Of a DNA stretch of 64,000 bases, positions 1 through 9,519 are shown piece after piece. Where the stretch lies: the NCBI GenBank assembly GCA_963748205.1, contig CAVVIB010000012.1, forward strand, positions 1 to 64,000. Direction: 5' to 3'. Source of the DNA: JAIBJN01 sp963748205 (GTDB lineage Bacteria; Actinomycetota; Thermoleophilia; Gaiellales; Gaiellaceae). The number at the start of each line of letters is the position of its first letter. Position 1 is the first letter of the stretch. The position numbers and the translations under genes are program-made. Below the pieces are notes generated by a model. The model was not told where the DNA came from, ran no database searches, and saw only the letters and a program-made list of their open reading frames with translations.

Positions 1-81
1 AACGCGAGCCTCGGCGTCACCTTCTTCAGCGCCGGCATCGACCTGGGGACGGCCCAGGTCTTCGCCCGCGTCGCCGCGTAG
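1..81 (+). CDS. C-terminal end of a gene cut by the window edge
   Basis: The first reading frame is open from the window edge for 26 codons and stops at TAG (79-81). The visible tail ends in AGIDLGTAQVFARVAA and has no diagnostic motif, so no family can be named. It is followed by about 120 bases without a gene before the next start. The assignment rests only on the open frame and on codons ending in G or C, as in neighbouring genes. Confidence 0.4.
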   Translation, partial: NASLGVTFFSAGIDLGTAQVFARVAA

Positions 82-201
82 CCCGGCGTCCCGTGGGTAT
101 ACGAGGCCGCGCCGGATGCGGCAGCCGGCGCGGCCTCGCGGCCCGGGTTCGCCCGAACCACACGAGGGCAGAGAACGAATCCCCCAGACTTGGAGGTCGA
201 C

Positions 202-510
202 ATGGTGACAACTCGAGCACGCATCACTCGCCGAGCCGGAGCAGTCGTGCTCGCAGGCGGCTCGCTCGCGTTCGGGCTCCTGGGGCTGGTGGCCCCCGGC
301 CGGCTCGCGCGAATGATGGGCTCCGACGAGGAGACCGCGCGTGCGATCGGCCTGCGCGACGTCGGCAACGCGCTCACCTTCGCCCTCGCGCCCACGAGGG
401 CCGCCGCGACGCAGCGGATGCTCTACGACCTGGGCGACGCGGCCGTCTTCGGGCCGCTCAAGCCGGGCGTCGCCGCCGGCGCGCGAAGACGAGCTACAAG
501 CACTTTTTAG
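202..510 (+). CDS. small membrane-associated hypothetical protein
   Basis: A 102-residue protein. The ATG at 202 is chosen because GGAGG lies five bases upstream (192-196); a TTG four codons earlier has no ribosome binding site. Residues about 10-30 form one hydrophobic segment (AVVLAGGSLAFGLLGLVAPG), followed by a conserved-looking block (ARAIGLRDVGNALTFALAP) that resembles the short actinobacterial proteins in which a GLRE/GLRD motif follows a first helix (DUF4267-like; recognised from memory only). The last ten residues are arginine-rich and out of character, so the 3' end may be degraded or frameshifted. Function is unknown; an integral membrane location is inferred from the hydrophobic segments. 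Confidence 0.5.
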   Translation: MVTTRARITRRAGAVVLAGGSLAFGLLGLVAPGRLARMMGSDEETARAIGLRDVGNALTFALAPTRAAATQRMLYDLGDAAVFGPLKPGVAAGARRRATSTF

Positions 511-734
511 CCGCAGCGCTCGAGCTCCTCGAAGAGGCGACCGGAGAGCGCCAACCGGCCCCAGCTGCAAACGTCCGGAACTTCGGGAGAACGGGCGCAG
601 GCGAAAACGGCTAGCCCGTAGCTGAGCCGCGTGGCGTTTCGCGTCGCGTCCATGCGAGAGCCATAAGGAGCGCGGTTCGGACGTCTGCTCCCGTGCTCGA
701 AGCGATAGCGATGCGCCTAGCTGTTCGTCCGTCG

Positions 735-3313
735 TCAGAGGGCCGCGCAGTCACCTCCCTGCGCGCCGTTGATCCGGTTCGGCGCACCGAAGTCCTTGAC
801 CTCGGCGCTGTTGCCCGTGCAGGACAGTGAGCCGTTGACGATGCTGCCCACCAGCATCGGGCCGTACTCACCGGCCAGCCGGCTGTAGCGCTCGTTGGCG
901 GAGACCTGCGTGTTGTCGGCCAGCGTCAGCGCGCCGCTGAATCTGCTCCCAGCGATCGTGACGTCCCTGGTGGTGCCGCTCAGAGAGCTCACCCCGTTGA
1001 CCGTTGTCCCGAACAGCTGCACGGAGTCGGCACCGGTGGCCCGCAACGGTCCGTTGATCACCGTGTCGGACGCGACCAGGGAGGCGCCGGGCCGCACGAC
1101 GACCGCACCGTTGACCGTCACACCGTCGAGACAGGTCACGCCCGAGGTCACGACCACTGTTAACTGCGTGCCGGCCAGGGTGCTGGTGCATTCGGGCGAC
1201 GCGCCCGGGAGCACCGTTGCGCGGTAGGACTCGGCCGTGCCGTAGTTGCCCGCCGGGTCGATCGCGCGGTGCTCGACGAAGTGCGTGCCGAAGCCAGGGA
1301 TGAACCCCCCACTCGGGTGGTCGTCCGGCAGGGTCTGCTCGAACGTTGCCCTGGACAGCCCTCCGGTGCCCAGGTTGCCGTAGGTCAGCGCCTTGATGTT
1401 GGTGCCGGAATGCCGGAACTGGAACGGGGCGTCCTGCTGTTCCGGGAAGCCGAAATAGTTGAACCAGCCGTCCCGGTCGAGGCGGAGCTGGCCGACGACG
1501 AAGCGCTCCTCGTCGTACCCCGTGAGCTCGTCCTTCGGGTCGAGGAACATGTCCCAGCCGTTGAAGTACACCGGGTGCTCGAGATCGTCATCGAGCGTGG
1601 TCAGCGGTTCGGTCAGGGTGCGGGGCGCCGTCGGCAGCACGTTGTCGACGGTCCACTGGACGGAGTCGGAGACACGGCCCGGATCGGCCGGGTCGGTCAC
1701 GGTCGCCGTGAGCGCGTAGGTTCCCGATGGGAGCCCGAGCGCACCGAGATCGAGGTTTCGACTGTTGTGCGGGTTGGGGATCAGCGTGCCGTCCAACCGC
1801 CAGGCCACGTCCAGCACCCGGTCGGTCGGATGGTTGGTCTCGACGAACACCACCTCGTCGCCGCCGACTGGCTGGCCGGTCATCGAGGACAGGGTGATCT
1901 CAGCGGCCGGCGGCGAGGGCACCACGGTCGTGTCGCCGACGGTCCACTGCCTGGTCTGGACGAACCGCGGCCCGTTGTAGCCCGAGTCCGTCGAGCTGTT
2001 GCCGGTCGAGGGGTTGCGTACCCAGTCCATCCCGTCGGGGCCGACCGGGTCGCGCACCTCCACATGGACGACGGTACCGGGCGCCAAGGTGAGCGGTTCG
2101 AGGTCGAGGCTCGCGCTGTTGGCGGTGTCGAGCACCGCACCGTTCGGGCCGCCGATCCGCCACGTGACGTCGAGCTCGTGGGACTTCGGGTGCTGGGCCT
2201 CGACCCAGAGCACGCCGTCCTGCGGCACCGTGCCCTCGGGCGTGCTGCGCAACGACATCTGCCCGGCATTCCTGCGGCCCGTGATCCGCGCCACCATGTG
2301 CTCGCGTCCGACCTGGTCCCAGTCGAACCCGAGCCAGCGCATGATCGAGTGCTCGCTCGGCCGGCGCTGCCCGCACGGGAACATGCCGCCGCCCTCGTGC
2401 AGGCCGAGCGTGCCACCGGACAGGCTCTCCTCGCCGATCCACCGCCACCACTTGTGCTGATCGGCGATCATCTGCTCGGTGGAGGTGTAGATGGTGTGGT
2501 GGAAGCTGCCTGGCTCCCCGCCGGTGTAGCACGGACGAACCACGTCCCGTGCCGAATAGGGATACTCGTCGGCCATCGTGCCGAGCGAGTGCCCGAGCTC
2601 GTGCAGTGAGATCAGCGGACCCTGCGGCGAGCCGCCGGAGGTCGTCGCCTGGGTGCCGCCGATGCCGCCATACGTGAACGAATTGAAGATCGCGAGCGTC
2701 TGGAGGTTCTGTGACGTCCGCGGGATCCCTAACACCGGTGCCACGTAGTTGTCCAGGATGCGGTTGTGCGCCTGGATGCCGGTCTCGCACGGGTTGACGC
2801 CCGGCGGATAGTAGGCCGCGAAGTCCTGGCAGTTGAGCGGCGCGGGCCCGTAGGTCGTGCCGCGGGCCAGCGGGTTGACGAGCCCGTCGGAGTACCACAG
2901 CCGAAGGGCCGTGTTCTTAGCGTCGATCGGACCTCCCGCTCACCGGTGTCCCGGATCGTGCCGTCAGGGTGCCTGACCCGGCCGTCGGGGTCTCGCCGTA
3001 CGCCATAGTCGATCGAGGCGATCTCGACCGCGTATACGTTGATGTAGTTGCGGTAGCTCTTAAACGGCTCGGTCGCCCACATAACCGCGAGGTTGCGGTC
3101 CACGTCCTCGAGGAACAAGCTCTGCTGGTCCCACTGGTAGCCGTCGCCCAACACGATCAGATTCAGCCGCTCGGCCGGCGGTCCGGTCACCTGGATCGGA
3201 TGCACGACCGGTTCCGGCAACGGCAACGGCGGCCCCTGTGCGTGGGCCGTCGGGCCGGCCAGCAAAGCGGCCAGCAGGCCAGCCACTGCCAACGCCGAGA
3301 GTCTCCGTCTCAT
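735..3313 (-). CDS. secreted M64-family metallopeptidase with beta-solenoid tail (frameshifted)
   Basis: An extracellular zinc endopeptidase of the IgA-peptidase M64 type. An N-terminal signal peptide (ALAVAGLLAALLAGPTAHAQ) precedes the family's N-terminal block (NLIVLGDGY, NVYAVEIAS). The zinc site HELGHSLGTMADEY lies near residue 238 (bases about 2603-2562). Two Ig/PKD-like modules follow, and the last ~130 residues are short repeats (TVNGAVVVRPGAS, DTVINGPLRATGA) like a small right-handed beta-solenoid. The frame changes at about 2921-2930: the N-terminal 125 residues are in one frame, and from DAKNTALRLWYSDG onward the protein is in another. The total length is 3n+2, so one base is missing or two are extra. 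It is either a recent pseudogene or carries a sequence error; all catalytic residues are present. Confidence 0.8.
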
Positions 3314-3640
3314 AGCGCCACGACGGCCAGGCTGGCCGCGATCCTCGTGTGCTTCACGATCGTACCTCCGTGTCGAGTCGTGTCGGTGGGAGCGGGCTCA
3401 GTGGCCGCCCTCGTTGCCCGGCTGCTGACATTACAGCGGCGGGCCACTTCACGCGTCCATTCACGCTCGGTGCTCAGCCAATCTCTGCGAACCCCGAAGG
3501 TCTTGCCGGAGTTCGCAACCCAAGCGGTCGATTCGCGGGCCCCGGATCCCGTCCGAACAGTCCCTTCGCTCGTCTTCTCGGCCCCGAGTGCGTCGCCGAT
3601 GAGTTCTAACGCGACGTGACCGCTCGTTAGGCGTCCCGGG
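3314..3640. other. intergenic region, no gene recognised
   Basis: The 327 bases between the start of the M64 gene and the stop of the fibronectin-domain gene, both on the minus strand, hold only short open frames with no ribosome binding site and no recognisable product. It presumably carries the M64 promoter; I could not pick one convincingly, and no strong terminator hairpin was seen. Confidence 0.4.
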
Positions 3641-5743
3641 TCATCGGCGCGGCGTGGTCGCGCTCGCCACGTTGGAGAACCCGGAGCAGCCGATCGAGTT
3701 GCAGGCGCGCACCCGGTAGCCGTACGTCGTCTTCGACCTGAGCCTGGTGTCGGCGAACGACGCCGTGTTCGCTGGCACGGTTGCCACGGGCTGGAAGACG
3801 CCTCCGGAGGTGGAGCGCTGGATCTCGAACCGCGTCTCGTTCGCGCTCGTGTCGCTCCAGCGGAGGTCGATCCTGAAGCGAGAGACGGCGGTCGCGGTCA
3901 GTCCGGACGGCGCCGAGGGCACGGCCGGGCCGGTGAGGGCGCTCGCGATGTTCGAGAAGGGCCCGTCTCCGCCCGAGTTGAAGGCGCTCACCCGGAAGAA
4001 GTAGGTCGTCTCGGGAGCGAGCCCGAGGACCGTGGCTTCCGTGGCGGGGCCCGCGCGTCGTCCCAGCGAGGTCCAGGCGATCCCGTCGAGCGAACGCTGG
4101 ATCTCGTAACCGTCCGGGTCGTCGGCCGGATCCCAGTCGAGGTCGATCCTGTCGGAGCCGACCGCCGTCGCGCGCAGGTTCGTCGGTGCGGAGGGCGGCG
4201 AGTCGAACGTCGTCGCGGCCGCCTCGTTCGAGGGCTCCGAGAAGCCGATCCCGTTGAAGGCGCGCACCACGTACGTGTACGTCGTGTCCTCGGCGAGCCC
4301 GCCATCGGTGAACGACGTCGTTCCGGCGGCGACGCGGAACGTCTGCGGCGAGGCGCTGCCCGACGAGCGCGTGATCTCGAAGCCGGTCTCGTTGCCGCTC
4401 CGGTCCTCCCAGACGAGGTCGATCTGCGAGCGGGAGACGGCGGTGGCTCGCAGGTTCGCGGGGGCGGCCGGGGAGCCCGGCGGGGGCGGCTCGGCCGGCG
4501 TCAGCACTCGCCCGAAGAGCTGGGCCCGGCCGTGGCCGCCGCGGAAGTCGTACCAGGCGACGCCCACCTTGCCCGTCGCGGGATCGACCGCGACGTTCGG
4601 CACGAGTCGGTCTTCCGAGGAGACGTCGGCGTTCACGCGCGCGGGTGAGCTCCAGCTCAGGCCCGAGTCGCTCGAGGAGCGAAGGAGAATGTCGCGTGCC
4701 TCGTGCCCGTTCGACACCTGCGGCCCGCGGTAGACGAGGTAGACGCGGTCGCGCGCGCGGTCCCAGGCGGCCTGCGGCAGCGGCTGGAATGGGAAGGCGC
4801 CGAGGGTCTCGAACCGCACCGCAGTCCGGAACCCGGCCGGGCCGAGCCCGTCCGGATCGACGCTCGCTTCGACGAAGCTCGGGCTCGCGAGATTCTGAGC
4901 GACAACGAGCGCCTTTCCACCGGGCCCGACCGCGATGTCCGGCTTGTGCGCGGTTCCCGTGAACGGCACGGGCTGCCGGCTGAAGGCGCCGACGGCCCCG
5001 AGCCCCAGGACAGGAGCCGCAAGGGTCGTCGAGCCGGACGCGAGCCAGACGCTGCCCGCACCTGCTGCGACGGTCGTGTCGGTGGCCGGCGTCTCGGGTA
5101 TCGCGACGGGAGAGAAGCTCTGGCCGCCGTTCGTGCTCAGCGCGAGCTGCAGCCGGGGACTGAACGGGTCGCTCGAGTCGAGGAAGGCGAGGAAGCAGTT
5201 GCCGAAGTCGTCGCAGGCCAGATCCGCAGAGGAGTCGAAGTCCGGGACTCCGACCGGATCGATCGCGCTCACCCAGGTGCCGCCGCCGTCCGAGCTGCGC
5301 GCCCGGAGGATGCCGGCGTTCGCGCCGAAGGAGCTCCCGGTCCGGGCAGCCGCGAGCACCCGCCCGGTGACGCTCGGGTCGATCGCGAGCGAGGCGCCCG
5401 TCTGGTCGTCCGCGACCCTCACGGGCACCGTTGGCTCGACGGACGGCGAGCCGCCTCCCGAGACGGCGATCGCGGCGGTGGCGAGATCGAGATCGGGCGA
5501 GCCGCTGTTGTCGGCCCAGGCGGCTCGCATGACGCCCCCTCGGAAGTCGAGGCCGATCTGGTCGCCAAACGTGGTCGGGCCCTGACCGTCGAGGCGGATC
5601 GACGTCCCGGCGCTGATCCGGAAGTCGGGCCCGCCCGGAGTTGTTTGCGCCCCAGCAGGCCCTGGCTGGAGGACCGCCAGCGTCAACGTCAGCACGCCGG
5701 CAACGCGGACGAGGAGTCGTCTCGAATAGGAAGCTCGGACCAC
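3641..5743 (-). CDS. secreted sialidase-like propeller protein with three fibronectin type III domains
   Basis: A 700-residue exported protein. The signal peptide is VRVAGVLTLTLAVLQPGPAGAQ. Residues about 40-430 have the repeated pattern of a sialidase/BNR-type beta-propeller (SSDGGGTWVS, STNGGQSFSP, SSDSGLSWSS, each an S-x-D/N-G-G-x-x-W/F Asp-box). Three fibronectin type III modules follow at about 430-520, 525-615 and 620-700, each opening with P-x-L-R/T-A-T-A-V and containing an ID-L-x-W strand. It probably binds or cleaves an extracellular polymer; sialidase activity is not implied, because Asp boxes are structural. The gene lies upstream of the M64 peptidase on the same strand, with 327 bases between, so co-transcription is uncertain. 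Confidence 0.75.
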   Translation of the reverse strand: MVRASYSRRLLVRVAGVLTLTLAVLQPGPAGAQTTPGGPDFRISAGTSIRLDGQGPTTFGDQIGLDFRGGVMRAAWADNSGSPDLDLATAAIAVSGGGSPSVEPTVPVRVADDQTGASLAIDPSVTGRVLAAARTGSSFGANAGILRARSSDGGGTWVSAIDPVGVPDFDSSADLACDDFGNCFLAFLDSSDPFSPRLQLALSTNGGQSFSPVAIPETPATDTTVAAGAGSVWLASGSTTLAAPVLGLGAVGAFSRQPVPFTGTAHKPDIAVGPGGKALVVAQNLASPSFVEASVDPDGLGPAGFRTAVRFETLGAFPFQPLPQAAWDRARDRVYLVYRGPQVSNGHEARDILLRSSSDSGLSWSSPARVNADVSSEDRLVPNVAVDPATGKVGVAWYDFRGGHGRAQLFGRVLTPAEPPPPGSPAAPANLRATAVSRSQIDLVWEDRSGNETGFEITRSSGSASPQTFRVAAGTTSFTDGGLAEDTTYTYVVRAFNGIGFSEPSNEAAATTFDSPPSAPTNLRATAVGSDRIDLDWDPADDPDGYEIQRSLDGIAWTSLGRRAGPATEATVLGLAPETTYFFRVSAFNSGGDGPFSNIASALTGPAVPSAPSGLTATAVSRFRIDLRWSDTSANETRFEIQRSTSGGVFQPVATVPANTASFADTRLRSKTTYGYRVRACNSIGCSGFSNVASATTPRR

Positions 5744-5977
5744 GGTCCCGCTCCATGCTTAGCTGGACTAAAGCTGCAACTGCCACTACCGCGGCCGGCC
5801 CGAATTGGATTCCAGTGGCGTCCCGAGAGCGGGAGAACAGAGATGGGATCTCGAGGGAAGCGCGACGAAGAACGCATTAGGCCGCGAGAGCTCGGACACG
5901 GCGTTCGTCGTTCGCGGTCGTGCCGTACGACGAGGGACCTCGTCCTTGCGGCCCGCGCCCCGGCTCTGGACTTGCCG

Positions 5978-6325
5978 TCAGCCGTTCACGTAATCCCCGG
6001 TAGCCGCGCACGGATCCTGGGCCGAACCCATCACCGCGATTTCCCCGTCGGCGCCGGGAACACCGAGGTGCACCAACACGTGCAGTGGATGCCTGCGGTT
6101 GAGCGGCAGGCCGTCGAGGCCACCGGCTGCATCGTCAGCGTCGACGTTCGGGTTGTTGTCGAAGAGCACCGACGGGAGAATCAGATACTTCTCGTTTCCG
6201 GCGGCGGCGAGGATCGCGCACTTGCCGTTGGGCAGGATCAGGACGTGGGTGTGATCGGCCCGGGCCACGCTCGCCCCGACGAGCATGGTGACCGCAGCCA
6301 TGCCTGCAACAAGCACTCGTCTCAT
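5978..6325 (-). CDS. small secreted hypothetical protein
   Basis: A 115-residue protein starting at ATG 6325, chosen for the AAGGAGG that lies eight bases upstream on the minus strand; an in-frame extension to 6478 has no such site. The signal peptide is RRVLVAGMAAVTMLVGASVARA. The mature part begins ADHTHVLILPNGKCAIL and has two cysteines (NGKC and DPCAATG) that could form a disulphide. No domain family is recognised. A divergent gene starts at 6706, so the 380 bases between carry both promoters. An exported, possibly cell-surface role is inferred from the signal peptide alone. Confidence 0.65.
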   Translation of the reverse strand: MRRVLVAGMAAVTMLVGASVARADHTHVLILPNGKCAILAAAGNEKYLILPSVLFDNNPNVDADDAAGGLDGLPLNRRHPLHVLVHLGVPGADGEIAVMGSAQDPCAATGDYVNG

Positions 6326-6705
6326 CCGATGTCCCTCCTTCTGGTTCGCTTGCCGGCAGGTCCTTCCCGGCGAGGAGTGCTTGAAACGACCTCGCCAGAT
6401 CCGTCCGGCGGAGCGGGTTTGACAGGGGACGCTCAAGGAGAAAATCAGCCGACTGATAACAGGCTGACCAAGCGCCACCCTGACGGGACAGCGCAGCGGG
6501 AGGTTCCCCCTTACCTGGGTCGGTCAGCTACCGGGTCAGGGCCGGGCTTCGCCCGGCCCTCCCTATCCCGAACGGTGCTAGGCTCGTCGGGTCGGGTGCG
6601 CCCCTTCGGCGCTTCCTGTTCCTTCGCCGCTCTTGCCCTGGTGCTCGCGGCGTTCGGGCGGTCTCCGCTCCCGGCGGACCGGTCATTCCACAGGAAGGGA
6701 TCCCG
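6326..6705. other. divergent intergenic region with hairpin
   Basis: The 380 bases between two divergent starts hold no credible gene. The notable element is a perfect 10-bp inverted repeat around TTC at 6538-6560 (AGGGCCGGGC / GCCCGGCCCT). A TAGGCT hexamer near 6580 could be a -10 box for the rightward gene. A terminator between divergent promoters is unusual, so the hairpin may be a leader or attenuator. Confidence 0.45.
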
Positions 6706-7036
6706 ATGTCTGCGTCCCTCGAACGCCTTGCGCGAAACCAGGCACTGTTCCGGGAAGTCAACGAACGGATCGAAGCCACCGCCGGCAATAACACCAACAT
6801 CGAGTTCGTCTGCGAGTGCAGCGACACCGAGTGCATCGAAACCATCGACCTTCGGCTTACCGACTACGAAGCAGATTCGAGCCGACCCGCTCCGATTCGT
6901 GATCAAGCCGGGCCACGAGATCGACGCGATCGAACGCGTGATCTCCGAGGATGGTGGCGGCTACACCGTCGTTGAGAAACACAAGGCCGAGGGCGACCTC
7001 ATCGAGATGGACCCTCGCGCCGCTGAGGCGAGTTAG
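6706..7036 (+). CDS. conserved hypothetical protein with CxC motif (frameshifted)
   Basis: Recognised from memory as a short protein family common in Thermoleophilia-type genomes. It has an N-terminal helix (RLARNQALFREVNERIE), then FVCECSDTECIETIDL with C-x-C and a later Cys, then a YEA..ADPxRFVIKPGHE block and a C-terminal strand (GGYTVVEKH). The start at 6706 has AGGAAGGG upstream. The first 55 residues are in frame 1; from about 6871-6878 the remainder (IRADPLRFVIKPGHE) is in frame 2, ending at TAG 7034-7036. The 331-base length (3n+1) fits one inserted base. The cysteines could bind a metal or FeS centre, but function is unknown. A 43-codon frame follows 14 bases downstream. Confidence 0.65.
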
Positions 7037-7050
7037 TGGCCCCAGGCGCG

Positions 7051-7182
7051 ATGGACCCTCGGGAGGCCCTTGAGGCCCTTCGCTCCATGCGGGACTCGTG
7101 CAGGGCCAACCCGGACTGTCCGCCGGCCGTACTCGAAGCGGTCAACGCACTGATCGCCGACTATGAGAGGAAAACGGCCTAG
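7051..7182 (+). CDS. possible 43-residue protein downstream of the CxC gene
   Basis: The short frame MDPREALEALRSMRDSC... runs to TAG at 7180-7182. It is predicted helical and has two cysteines spaced C-x5-C (SCRANPDC). There is no separate promoter, and the start lies 14 bases after the preceding stop, so translation could be coupled. Its last four bases overlap the end of a small gene on the other strand. The evidence is its position and its plausible amino-acid composition only; it could be chance. Confidence 0.35.
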   Translation: MDPREALEALRSMRDSCRANPDCPPAVLEAVNALIADYERKTA

Positions 7183-7346
7183 CTTGTTCTGAGCCCGGCC
7201 GCCTCGATCGACTCGTCGATCTCCTGTTTCGTTGGCACCGGGCGGCCGGATGGTTCTCGCACCCCATCGATCATCTCGAGCTCGCGCTCGTACTCCTCCT
7301 CCTCGAGATGACCCCAAAGATCGCTTGCGCCTTCACCCCACATCAT
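7179..7346 (-). CDS. possible 55-residue acidic protein
   Basis: This minus-strand frame opens with two consecutive ATG codons (7346 and 7343) and encodes a strongly acidic helix (HLEEEEYERELEMIDGVRE) followed by a proline-containing linker and a second acidic helix (KQEIDESIEAAG). A G-rich stretch (GAGGACGGGGG) precedes the start and could serve as ribosome binding site. It converges with the 43-codon frame on the plus strand and overlaps it by four bases. No family is recognised. The skewed acidic composition is unlike a random shadow frame in GC-rich DNA. Confidence 0.4.
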   Translation of the reverse strand: MMWGEGASDLWGHLEEEEYERELEMIDGVREPSGRPVPTKQEIDESIEAAGLRTS

Positions 7347-7629
7347 GACCCCCGTCCTCGGATGCTTCGACAGCGAGGTACCGCAGGAAGCCGGTATCGA
7401 AACGCTTGCAATCAGTCGGGTTTAGCCGCGAGGCCAGCGCGGGAATCTGAGCGGTCAGACGGGCTGCGCGCAGGTGACCGTGGAATTGGGCCACGGCGCC
7501 GGGGTCGACACCCTCTTTGTCCCCCTCACGCGGCCGTCGGCTCAGGGCCGGCGCTGGGGCCGGCCTTGAGTCACTTCTACGATCGGCGGAGCGCGAGCCG
7601 GGACGGTCAGCGCGTTGAGCTCGCGCTGC

Positions 7630-8238
7630 TTACTCGGCGGAAGGATTTGCTCGTCCTCGACCCGCTCGTCCATCGACAGCCGAACTGCTGGCCGTGTACC
7701 GCATGAGGATGGCCGCCGCTTGTGGTGGCGGTTCGTCGGTCTCTATTGCCATCGTGTTGATGTAGTGGCTGGGGCCGTCGACGCGGCTCTCGATGACCAG
7801 TCCGTGGCGTTCGTAGAAGGCCTGTGCGTCCTTGTTCAATTCTGCAACGAGGAGGATGTACTGCCCGGAGGGTGGTAGGCGTGCGTGCAGCTCTCGCATC
7901 AAGGCGCTGCCGACGCCGCCTCGCTTCTGTTCAGGGTCGACATAGATGCGGTGGAGTTCGGGCTCGACGCCTTCGGAGTCGTAGTGCAGGTAGCCAATCA
8001 CCTCGCCGTCTCGTTCAGCGACGAGAAACTCTGCGTCGCCAGCGTTGGCGCAATGTCTGATGCAGTCGGTCAGTGCCACGACCGAGTAGGTCTGCTCGAC
8101 CACCGCGGCGGCGAACTCTGCACCAACAATGGCGTTGTGTACCGCCGGGAACGCCACCCTGCCGATTGCAGCAATCGAGGGTGCGTCGCCAACGAGCGCC
8201 GTGCGAACTACAACCGGTGCGCCAGGGTCACTTGTCAC
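7630..8238 (-). CDS. GNAT-family N-acetyltransferase
   Basis: A 202-residue cytoplasmic acyltransferase that would transfer an acetyl group from acetyl-CoA to an unknown amine. The N-terminal strand and helices (VVVRTALVGDAPSIAAIGR) are typical. Motif A with the CoA pyrophosphate loop is ELHRIYVDPEQKRGGVGSAL (Q-x-x-G-x-G/A), and motif B ends in AQAFYERHGLVIESR. The GTG at 8238 gives a normal-length N-terminus, although no clear Shine-Dalgarno precedes it. The last ~25 residues are low-complexity (SSSAVDGRAGRGRANPSAE) and lie outside the domain. The gene stands alone, with gaps of about 280 and 335 bases on its sides. Confidence 0.8.
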   Translation of the reverse strand: MTSDPGAPVVVRTALVGDAPSIAAIGRVAFPAVHNAIVGAEFAAAVVEQTYSVVALTDCIRHCANAGDAEFLVAERDGEVIGYLHYDSEGVEPELHRIYVDPEQKRGGVGSALMRELHARLPPSGQYILLVAELNKDAQAFYERHGLVIESRVDGPSHYINTMAIETDEPPPQAAAILMRYTASSSAVDGRAGRGRANPSAE

Positions 8239-8573
8239 CGACGGATGTTCGCACCTAAAGGCGGCCGGGTCGAACGGCCATCTTGTCGCCGGCGCGACGA
8301 CGGGGCGGAAACCTGCCTAGCGGCCCGTCATCAGGCGGATCGGTCCGTCCACCACCTCGCGCACACGGTACGATAATATGCGGCGCGGTCAATGCGTCGC
8401 AGGCCACATTGATTGGGGTACTTTGGATGTCTGCTAGGCGAGGATGGGAAGCCGCTCGAACGGCCCGCGGCTGTGACTCGCTCGGCAGGCCTCTGGGCAG
8501 GCTACGAGTTCGGCGACCCTGCGGTCGGGGAGTGAAACGGGCACCCGGGCGGTGGGGGCGAGGCCCGCCTGAG
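8239..8573. other. intergenic region, no gene recognised
   Basis: The 335 bases between the acetyltransferase start and the M23 peptidase stop show no frame with coding character. A short AT-richer patch near 8370-8430 (ACGATAATATGCG...) may hold the acetyltransferase promoter. No convincing terminator for the M23 gene was seen. Confidence 0.35.
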
Positions 8574-9434
8574 CTAGCGAAGGGCGGGTAGCGGATCGAC
8601 GGCTGCTCCGCGCCTGCGGAGTTCGAAGTGAAGATGTGGGCCGGTCGAGAATCCGCTCGAGCCGACGAGGCCGACCCTCATGCCTCGGGCGACGTGCTGG
8701 CCCGCGCGGACGGTCACGCGGTTGAGGTGCGCGTAGAACGATCGCATCCCGTATCCGTGGGAGACGATTACGAGTCGCCCGCGGCCGCCGGGTGCCCAAC
8801 CGGCGAAGACCACACGCCCCTGGCGAGCGGCGCCAACGCGTGTGTTCCAGGCGGCCGGGAAGTCAATCCCCGGGTGGAACCGGTTACCCCTCGGCCCGAA
8901 GGGGTCTCCGACGGACGCTCGGATCGGCCACGAGAACCGAAGGCGAGAGCGCGGGACAGGCTCGGAAAGCGTGCGGATCGTGGCCTGGCCGGCGACTCCA
9001 TCGGCGCCGATCCGGCGCCAGCGCTGATACCGGAACAGGGCTGCGCCGGTTCGGGTTCCGAACCTGCCGTCGAACGGACCGTAGAGAAAGCCGTGCCAGG
9101 CGAGGCGGAATTGGAGGGCGGCGACGTCCCAGCCCCACGTGCCGTCGAAGAGCACTCGGTCGCCGAGACGGTAGCGAGCGTACGGTCCGAGCGCCCGACG
9201 CGTTTTCGGGCCCACGATCCCGTCGGGCACCAGTCCCCTGCGGCGCTGGAGGCGGCGCACGGCCGCGGTCGTCAGCGGCCCCTTGACCCCGTCGATCGTC
9301 GCGTGGTAGAGACCACGGTTCCAAAGAGTGACCTGCAAAGCCGCGACCTTCGGGCTGCCCATCGCGCCGGCCGCCGAAGCGAAGGTTAGGACCGCAAGCA
9401 GTACCGGCAGAGCAATGAATGCTCTGAGACGCAT
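8574..9434 (-). CDS. secreted M23 (LytM-type) endopeptidase with two peptidoglycan-binding domains
   Basis: A 286-residue cell-wall hydrolase. The signal peptide is FIALPVLLAVLTFASAAGA. Two PG_binding_1 repeats lie at about 28-80 (VAALQVTLWNRGLYHATIDG, RRLQRRRGLVPDGIVG) and 103-160 (VAALQFRLAWHGFLYGPFDG, RYQRWRRIGADGVAG). The C-terminal M23 domain (about 170-286) has the zinc ligands H-x3-D in FHPGIDF and HLH in GPHLHFEL, plus the YAHL motif. All active-site residues are intact. It would cleave peptide cross-links of peptidoglycan outside the membrane. The ATG at 9434 has no obvious ribosome binding site. A perfect 30-bp palindrome lies about 85 bases upstream. Confidence 0.88.
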   Translation of the reverse strand: MRLRAFIALPVLLAVLTFASAAGAMGSPKVAALQVTLWNRGLYHATIDGVKGPLTTAAVRRLQRRRGLVPDGIVGPKTRRALGPYARYRLGDRVLFDGTWGWDVAALQFRLAWHGFLYGPFDGRFGTRTGAALFRYQRWRRIGADGVAGQATIRTLSEPVPRSRLRFSWPIRASVGDPFGPRGNRFHPGIDFPAAWNTRVGAARQGRVVFAGWAPGGRGRLVIVSHGYGMRSFYAHLNRVTVRAGQHVARGMRVGLVGSSGFSTGPHLHFELRRRGAAVDPLPALR

Positions 9435-9519
9435 GGGTTCAGTGTTTTCACCCCAGCCCGAGGTTTCCTCTCTTTACACATGACCTCCCATGTCCCGGCG
9501 TCAGACCGAGCGAGCTCGG

